Below, piece after piece: positions 57,300 through 64,000 of a stretch of 64,000 bases of DNA. The number at the start of each line of letters is the position of its first letter. Position 1 is the first letter of the stretch. The position numbers were made by a program, and so were the translations under genes. Source of the DNA: Bromus sterilis (lineage: Eukaryota; Streptophyta; Magnoliopsida; Poales; Poaceae); NCBI GenBank assembly GCA_950022295.1, contig OX465598.1, forward strand, positions 67,378,001 to 67,442,000, read 5' to 3'. The notes below the pieces were generated by a model that saw only the letters and a list, made by a program, of their open reading frames with translations, made no database searches and was not told the origin of the DNA.

Positions 57300-58059
57300 A
57301 TTATTAATAATTAATACAAAGCACCTCAAACAAATAATAATTACACCGACGACCATGCACCACCCGACGACCACTACCGACACAATGTTGTCGCCGCTCT
57401 CTACCGGAGCCCGCTTGATCCTTATGTTTGACAATCAAGTAGTCTTTCTGCACGTGCCCTTAAGGACCAGCATTCTAGAGCCATAGTTGTCGTCATTGCA
57501 TCCTTAAAATCTCGCCGTTGTACGTGCAGCACAACGAGAAACCCTAACCTTCGTCGCCCCAAGGAGACGGCAGGAATTTATGTCAGAGTTTCATCGACTA
57601 TATTCCAATTGGCAAACTCAAGTAGGATTGAATTCTGAAAGACTAGCTCGAAGATGAAGCGTTGACATCCGCCCCTGCAAGGAATTTTTTTGACCTAAAC
57701 TACTAGCCGGAGCCAACGCACCAAGATCCCCCCGCCTCTCCGCCACTAGTCGCCTAACCGGCAAGCAGAGGGAGGTGGATCTACGAGCTCGTCAGTGAGG
57801 CTTTGATGATATGTGTACCCTAGCCGCCACAATCGCTAGAGGAAATGATGCCCCTTACCTTAGAGCATCTACTTCTACGAACACCAAAATTGACCCCTCG
57901 AACGCCCCGCGAACGACTTTGGGTGCGTCTGCAGGTGATGATTGGGCAACCCTTTTTGCCCATATTTGCATCCGACTACCTCATATTTCATACCTTAAAT
58001 CCATATCAAGCATGCAAAGGATAAATCTATGAACTAAGTAGATTAACTATTAGACTACA
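57300..58059. other. Intergenic, no gene seen
   Basis: It has mixed composition. Short frames show no known domain and no repeat boundaries are visible. Confidence 0.4.
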
Positions 58060-58570
58060 CTACATGTCGTCATCCAAGATATGGACGATCCCCATGCCGG
58101 GATGCGGGTGCATGGGAGGCAGCCGCAACTCCTGCTCTTGTGGCTCCGACGGCTCCTCCTCCGCCTCCATGTGTCTATCCACCTCCAGATCGGCGAACAT
58201 CTTGTCGATCTCCTTCTTCCATCGGCGGATGGTGCGGCGTTTGGCCTCCACCTCCGCCTTGGACAGGAAGGAGGAGAGGATTTCCGCCTAGTTCGCCGCA
58301 TCCGCCTTTTCGGCCTGGAGGAAGGCGAGGATGGCAGGTGGACACAGGGGAAATGTCGCGCCCACATCGATGTCGTCCTCCTTTTGGCTCAGTGTCCTCC
58401 ATGGTAGCGTCCTGCTCGTCTTTCCCCTTCGCCTCGGCCTCCTCCTCCTCCCGCTCCACCGATTATGGAGGTATGACGACAACGATACGGTTTTCCCGAG
58501 CCCAGTTCTCCTCCTTAAGTTGTCGGCGTTGCTCTGGTGTGAGCATGGCCTATGTGGTGATGATCCGATG
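58060..58570 (-). pseudogene. Decayed GC-rich ORF, unknown
   Basis: On the minus strand an open tail (58060-58251) reads RRWKKEIDKMFADLEVDRHMEA..EEEPSEPQEQELRLPP..GMGIVHILDDDM, an acidic low-complexity end. Upstream, other frames carry similar glutamate- and arginine-rich text broken by stops, starting near TPEQRRQL. It looks like a frameshifted charged protein, perhaps a transposon-associated ORF. The GC-rich overlap on the + strand is treated as a shadow. I do not recognise it. Confidence 0.35.
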
Positions 58571-59087
58571 AGGCGTTAGGTCAAAGGGGAAGAAAATAAG
58601 GACGAAAGTGCCGACCACGGTTGGGAGAGGAGTGAAATGGGGATGGGCTAGGGTTCGGGTGCCACTGTCTGACTTAAACGGTCGGACACTTGCCCTCGAA
58701 TGACACGTCGAAGCGGCGCCATGCGGAGGAATCAGGGAATACTCAAAGGACCGATGGGTTTTCGAAGCTTTACCGTTGTGTCCATGCGGTCAACTACAGC
58801 AAGGCAGGCATGTTGGCCCGAACCTCCCCATATCCACCATAGATTTAGGCTGATATGAGGAGTGTCGGCCAGCCAGGGCATTTGAGGCCGGTATGAGAAG
58901 CTCGTCTATATTCAGTTTTTTAACCGGTCAATGATCGGATCGTCCGCCAAGACGTATAGGGTCGATGTGAGGGCCTCGATTGTATATGCTTTTAGTTTTC
59001 AAAGTTCCTATGTGATAAGAACTCATGTATTCCAGGTGCATTCTCAGTGGAAGTGGGAGGCCATTCCACATGTTAATGATGGATTCC
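58571..59087. other. Intergenic, no feature seen
   Basis: No gene or repeat boundary was identified. Confidence 0.3.
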
Positions 59088-59528
59088 TAATACGTCCCAA
59101 ACGTATCTATAGTTTTTACTTGTTCCATGCTTATTTTTATGACTTTGCTATATGTTTTGATGCACTTTAATATTATTTTACAACATATTTAAGAACTAAC
59201 TATTAACTCAGTGTCCAGTGCTAGTTTTTCTCTATTTTGTCTGTGCGTTGCAGAAATACGTCAAAAATCACAGTGCTGAAAAAATCCAAAAAAATCCAGA
59301 AATTCTAGCTTACCGGAAGACCCCATAAGCTAGAAGGACTGTCGGAGGGGGCCCACCACCCTGCCAGGTGACCTGGTGGCGCGGCCTGGCCCTGGCTGCC
59401 TGGGTGCCTGGACCCACCTCTTAGGACCCCCCTTGGCCTATATATTCTTCCGATCACGAAAACCCTGAATATCCAGACAATTTTCCCAGAAGCAATTCCG
59501 ATCTCCGCCGCCATCGCTAGAAAGTGCT
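59088..59528 (+). repeat. Truncated gypsy LTR 'F', U3 and promoter part
   Basis: It begins TAATACGTCCCAAACG (consensus TGATACGTCC). It has ACTAACTATTAACTCAGTG, a GC-rich block (59340-59420) and CCTATATATTC at 59438-59448, the same order as other LTRs here. It stops abruptly where LTR D begins in the opposite orientation. Confidence 0.75.
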
Positions 59529-61140
59529 TGGTGGTGTAGATACACCTCTCTTTGGTTACCCCAAGTGCAAGGTGATGATGATGTAGATAGTAGCAACTTT
59601 TCCCTCATGTGAGAGCATAAGGTTTATGTCTCTTGTAGGATTCTGGAGACAACAAGTAGGTGATTAACAAATAACAGCGCCAGACAACTTGCTTGGCCTG
59701 GACCTCCACACAAGACACAACTAAGTTTGCTCCTAACGACATATAGAGGTTATCAATCTCTCTAGTCTTTCTATTTACAAAAGATTAAATGCAAGAGATA
59801 ATAAAAGTGCGACTGGAAATAAAGAAAACAATAAATTACCACGGTGTAAATATCTGTTGGTGATATGGAGCGGGCGTCATGGCGCTCACTAGTGAGGTCT
59901 CTCCCAAAAGACAATAAAAACTTATGCTGGGTGAACAACTACAACTGAGCAATTGACAGAATTATGAACGCAACACAATACTAATTATGCTAGAGGAGAG
60001 TGCAAGGTTCAATTATGTGGGCACTACATCAAGACAAGTAGACTGTTTTTTCATCAGCATCTACTTACTAATCATCCACTTTGAGATATATAATCCAGAA
60101 CTGGTATTAAGTTGGGAGCCACAACTAATGTTACAAACTCAAAGCAATAGACGATTGCCTTAACACTCTATCTGTAATGTAAGCAACCCTTGTGACACAC
60201 AGTCACAAGCGCCGTTGTTTTACCCCTAATTGAAACAACACATTCCCTAGTCCCATGTTTCTTTCACTCAAGCCAGACATCAGGAGGCATGAACTCATTA
60301 TCTAGCATAGCGCTCCCTCTTGGAGTCACAACCAATTACTTGGCCAAAACAATAAATTGCAATTGAGAACATGCAAGAACACAATCTAAAAGATATCTAA
60401 ATATATTACTTCCATAATCTGAACATAATCTCATATAATCCATCGGATCCCAGCAAACACAACATAACAACTCAAAATCTATAACATATATGCATTGATC
60501 ATGATAGACAACTCACCATGGCTAAACATTGACGCACAAGATCGAAGAGAATACATCAACTAGCTTTTTGCCATGAACCCTAGGTCCCAGGAGGAACTAC
60601 TCACGAAGCATCTCGGAGCTAAGCATGGTGATGGAGGGGCCTCCGAAGATCAATCCTCCCTCCGGCAGGGTGTCGGGACAGAAACTTCTGCTGATCCCGG
60701 TATCGCGATGGTGGTGGAATAGTGGCGAAAACGTGGAAAAATAGTCCTCTCTCGGGATTTCTTCGATGGAAGGAATAAATAGGGACAAACTAGGGCACCA
60801 GAGGTGGGGCCACCTGGCCAGGCTACCAGGGGGCGCGGCCAGGCCCTGGACACGCCAGGTGCCCGCCTGGCCAGGGGTGTGTCCCCCTTTCCCTCCTTCG
60901 GGCTTCTGGAGTCTTCCTTCATAAAAGATTTTCTGGATTTTTCCAATAATATTGATTTTTCACCTTTTTTCTGTGATGCACAGACAAAAACAGATAGAAA
61001 ATGGCACCGGGCACTAGGTTAATAGGTTATTCCCAAATAAGTTGTAAAAGGATATGAAAGTGCATTAAAACATATAGGAAAGTCACCAAAACAAGCATCG
61101 GACAAACAAAAATTATATATACGTTTGGGACCTGTCTACA
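59529..61140 (-). repeat. Gypsy LTR 'D' (~1612 bp) with a short stub of interior
   Basis: It starts TGGTGGTGTAGATACACC and ends CCTGTCTACA on the + strand. Blocks CTGGTATTAAGTTGGGAGCC, TTCACTCAAGCCAGACATCA and the GC-rich promoter block (60800-60890), with CCTATTTATTCC (60770-60781, minus), match the B-type LTR layout at lower identity. After 61140 comes CTCCAAGCTTAATTC, the polypurine side, for about 42 bases. Then element E begins, so the rest of D is absent or displaced beyond the window. Confidence 0.75.
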
Positions 61141-61182
61141 TCTCCAAGCTTAATTCGTACTCGTCCTCGAGTAGGTAAATGA

Positions 61183-62767
61183 TGTCTACGTACGCTTCTA
61201 TTCTTGTAGACAATGTTGGGCCTCCAAGCGCAGAGGTTTGTAGGACATCAGCAATTTCCCTCAAGTGGATGACCTAAGGTTTATCGAACTCAGGGAAGTA
61301 GAGGTTGAAGATGGTCTCTCTCAAGCAACCCTGCAATTAAGATACAAGAAGTCTCTTGTGTCCCCAACACACCTAATACAACTAGGAGTTGTATAGGTGC
61401 ACTAGTTCGGCGAAGAGATGATAAAATATGGATGATAGATGTGGCAAAGCAAGGTAATATAAATATGTAATAAAAAGTGCAGCAAGCAAACATGTGACAA
61501 AAGTGAGCACAAACGGTGTAACAATGATGGAAACAAGGCCTAGGTTTCATACTTTCACTAGTGGCAACTCCCAACAACATTAGCATAGTCTAATCACATG
61601 ATATTTCCCATAAAACATGCAATGGAGACGTACTCGGAGTTCATTCCTTTGTGGTCAAGAGAGAACGAGAATTGTGTAGGGCTACAAAAGCACACCTCAG
61701 AGTTCGTAGTTCCCATATATGGATTTCCCAATGTCACCGCGGCCATCCAAAGAGAGTACCACACAATCACCACAACATATCTAAAGGATAGTCAAAGACA
61801 AGCACCAAGAGACTCTCAATCTTCAATCCACACACAAAAGAGGAAATCACTCATGAAAATATTTTATAACCCATTGTCCAATAGACCACTGTCACCATGG
61901 TCTCGGGGATTATACTATATAAAATCAAGTGAGTACATCAAATCCAATACATAGAAGAATGGGAAACATCATGGGATCACCCTAAATTAACATAGCCAAT
62001 GATCACAACAAAGATCACATCATGGGAGAGAGAGAAACTACATAAATCAAGACACAAGCCTTAGCCCCGAGGGAGAACTACTCACACATGGACATGGTGA
62101 GAGGGAGAGTTGTTGATGGAGAGGTGCAGCCCAGAGGAGATGAAGGAGATGGTGGCGGCGGCGGCGACAACGGCGGCGACGGCCACGACCCTTGGGGGCA
62201 GTGGCCCTTGGCCCCTTATTCTTCCTTGTATATGGTGCTGCTGTGGAGATTGATCTCCCCCTCAAGACGGCTGCCAAGGGGGAGTTAATTTCGTGGTGCC
62301 CTTTGACCTAGGTTTCCTCTCTTTATATAGACTCTCCGATTCCCGTCATCCAGATTACGTCTTCTGTATTTCGGGGTTTCTGGAAGCATCCGAACTCCGA
62401 TTGGGCCGAATTTTATGTCTAATTCCACCGGAAAATAATTCCCTAGAACTTTGTAGTTTTAAGTTTTTCAGTTTGAGGCCGTCTTCTAAAGTTTCCGAGG
62501 CGATCTTTAAAACCTGTCTGGTGGGGACAGATTTCGGGAGAGTTAGAGTCCAACTCCTACAAGGCTCCTTTTTGTGATTTTCCTTTATCCAAGTAATTCC
62601 TACACATAAAGTACAAAAAAAAAAGAACTTGTGCACTCTTGCAACCATTAATAGGTTAGTTCCAAAATATGTGATAAAAAGATATGAAAGTGTATCAAAA
62701 GCATAGCAATATCACACAAAACATGCATGGAGCAATCAGAAATTATAGATACGTTTGAGACATATCA
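61183..62767 (-). repeat. Gypsy element 'E' 3' LTR (~1585 bp)
   Basis: It starts TGTCTACGTACGC and ends GACATATCA on the + strand. On the minus strand a CTATATAAAG box is at about 62320-62330. The terminal 130 bases (62640-62767) are close to element B's U3, while the rest matches the different LTR type also seen at 50985-51631. Confidence 0.75.
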
Positions 62768-64000
62768 ACATCCCCAAGCTTAATTCCTGCTCGTCCTCGA
62801 GTAGGTAAATGATAACAAGCATAATTTTTGTGGTGACATGCTACCAATCATATAAGAACTCTTAAGTAAAACAATCAAGGCATGTAATTCAATTCAAGTC
62901 ATAACAGGCAAGAGTCTATATTTAACATTGAAACAAGCAACATAAGAATATAAAGGTGCAAGAGCTCTCGCTGTCCGTGACTCGAATGTCTCCAAAATGG
63001 TGTTTGCGTGCAAGAAAAGGGTAATAGTGATATACGAGAAAAAGGTATTTTTTGTGTTGAGTACTCAATCTACTAAAGCTTCATACTTGGTCTTCTTTGG
63101 AATCTTATCTTGACTCATCCCCAGACCACTAGCCAGGTACAAGTCAAAATGATCCACTCCTTTTCGACATTTTGAGCACTCATGCAATTGATGAGAGTAA
63201 GAAAGAAAGTTGACACTTAGGATGGCAAAGAGAGAATATGGTGGAAGAGGAAGACAAAAAGGGTGTGAAAGGCTCATATCAATGAGGACAATCATAGGCG
63301 AGAGAAAGCCAAATGAAAGATAAGATGTGAGGAGTAGGGATTGCCATACAACGGATGCACATATGAGCTAAGGTAAGCTCTCCAATGGAACTAGTGGGGG
63401 TGCATCCAACTTGCTTGCTCAAGAAGACCTAGAGTTCATTTGAGGAGGCTCATCATTGGAATATACAAGCCAAGTTCCATAGTGTAAAGGTCCCCACATA
63501 GCTATATGCATGAATGATAATCTCTATGGAGTACAAGATATAAGAGGGAGTACGAGTGTGGATCTCTCAAAAGGAATAGTAGTGTGCCCCCTTCTCTCTT
63601 TTTATTTATTTTTTCTCTTTTTTCTATTTTTTTGTATTTTTTGGTGGCCTCAATGCCTTTTTCTATTTCTCTCTCATTTGTCCTCTTTGGGATCTTTTGA
63701 TTTTGTCCTCTTTGGGATCTTTTCCTCACTTTAGGGGCAACACTCTATATATTACAAGAAGTATAGAAGGTCTTTCACACTTTACAAAAGTACTCATCAT
63801 AAAGAAGATGTAGCTATCATGATGTATGCAATGTATGCCGCTGCCAGTGTAGCAGGAACATGTACGACATGAAGATCAAGTCATGAAGAGGTGGGTGTTG
63901 CATGGCAATATATCTCGGAAAGTCTATGGAAATTCCTTGATAGGTAGGTATGGTGGATGTTTTGAGGAAGGATATAAGGAGGCTTATGATGACAGAGCGT
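62768..64000 (-). mobile_element. Element E interior, runs past the window end
   Basis: From ACATCCCCAAGCTTAATT onward this matches the interior of element B (11699-13000) in order and orientation, including CTCGTCCTCGAGTAGGTAAA, GACTCGAATGTCTCCAAA and CCCAGACCACTAGCCAGGTAC. No ORF with a domain appears in this part. The coding part and 5' LTR would lie beyond 64000. Confidence 0.8.

Noticed and set aside
1..64000. CRISPR arrays, operons, rRNA or tRNA genes, organellar DNA
   Set aside because: Repeats are transposon-derived, genes are eukaryotic with TATA boxes and an intron, and no RNA gene was found.

Overview
This 64 kb window looks like repeat-rich intergenic DNA of a large-genome grass, most probably a Triticeae species (wheat, Aegilops, barley or rye group). 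The evidence is nested LTR retrotransposons whose LTRs start TGATACGTCC, tRNA-Asp primer sites, a CACTA element with CACTAGTAGAAA termini, Stowaway-type MITEs, LINE 3' ends and GC-rich monocot coding exons. No prokaryotic, organellar or CRISPR features are present. Family names are given only as likenesses.

Left block (1-24.4 kb). A Ty1/copia element (1671-19439, + strand, 207-bp LTRs) sits in LINE-derived sequence. It carries two insertions: a 3.8-kb non-autonomous CACTA element (3044-6841, TSD TAA) in its leader, and a 7.1-kb minus-strand Ty3/gypsy element 'B' (10067-17156) between its integrase and reverse transcriptase domains. About 1 kb of the left flank (691-1670) is repeated beyond the element (19931-20907), joined by a mosaic junction. 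An LTR remnant and a second decayed LINE follow.

Gene island 1 (24.4-30 kb). It holds a small proline-rich gene candidate with its own TATA box, and an intact single-exon gene (26988-29012, - strand) for a 674-aa secretory-pathway membrane protein of unknown function.

Central block (30-50.5 kb). A non-autonomous gypsy element 'A' (30023-50452, + strand, TSD ATTGG) encodes only gag and a retropepsin-like domain. It contains a solo copia-type LTR (31.7-33.4 kb) and a complete but decayed autonomous Athila-like gypsy element 'C' (34218-44522, - strand, TSD CTCCT). C has gag, protease, RT, RNase H and integrase, plus an extra coiled-coil ORF after integrase. A and B belong to one family; B is an internally deleted form whose ORF is still open. 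C is a plausible kind of source for trans-acting proteins, though not a proven partner.

Gene island 2 (50.5-59 kb). It holds a two-exon pectate lyase gene (55289-56711, - strand), a MITE, degenerate tandem repeats and a decayed GC-rich ORF.

Right block (59-64 kb). LTRs of three related gypsy elements are stacked (F, D, E). E's internal region runs off the window end.

Insertion order from nesting: LINE-derived sequence, then copia, then CACTA and B; and A, then C and the solo LTR.
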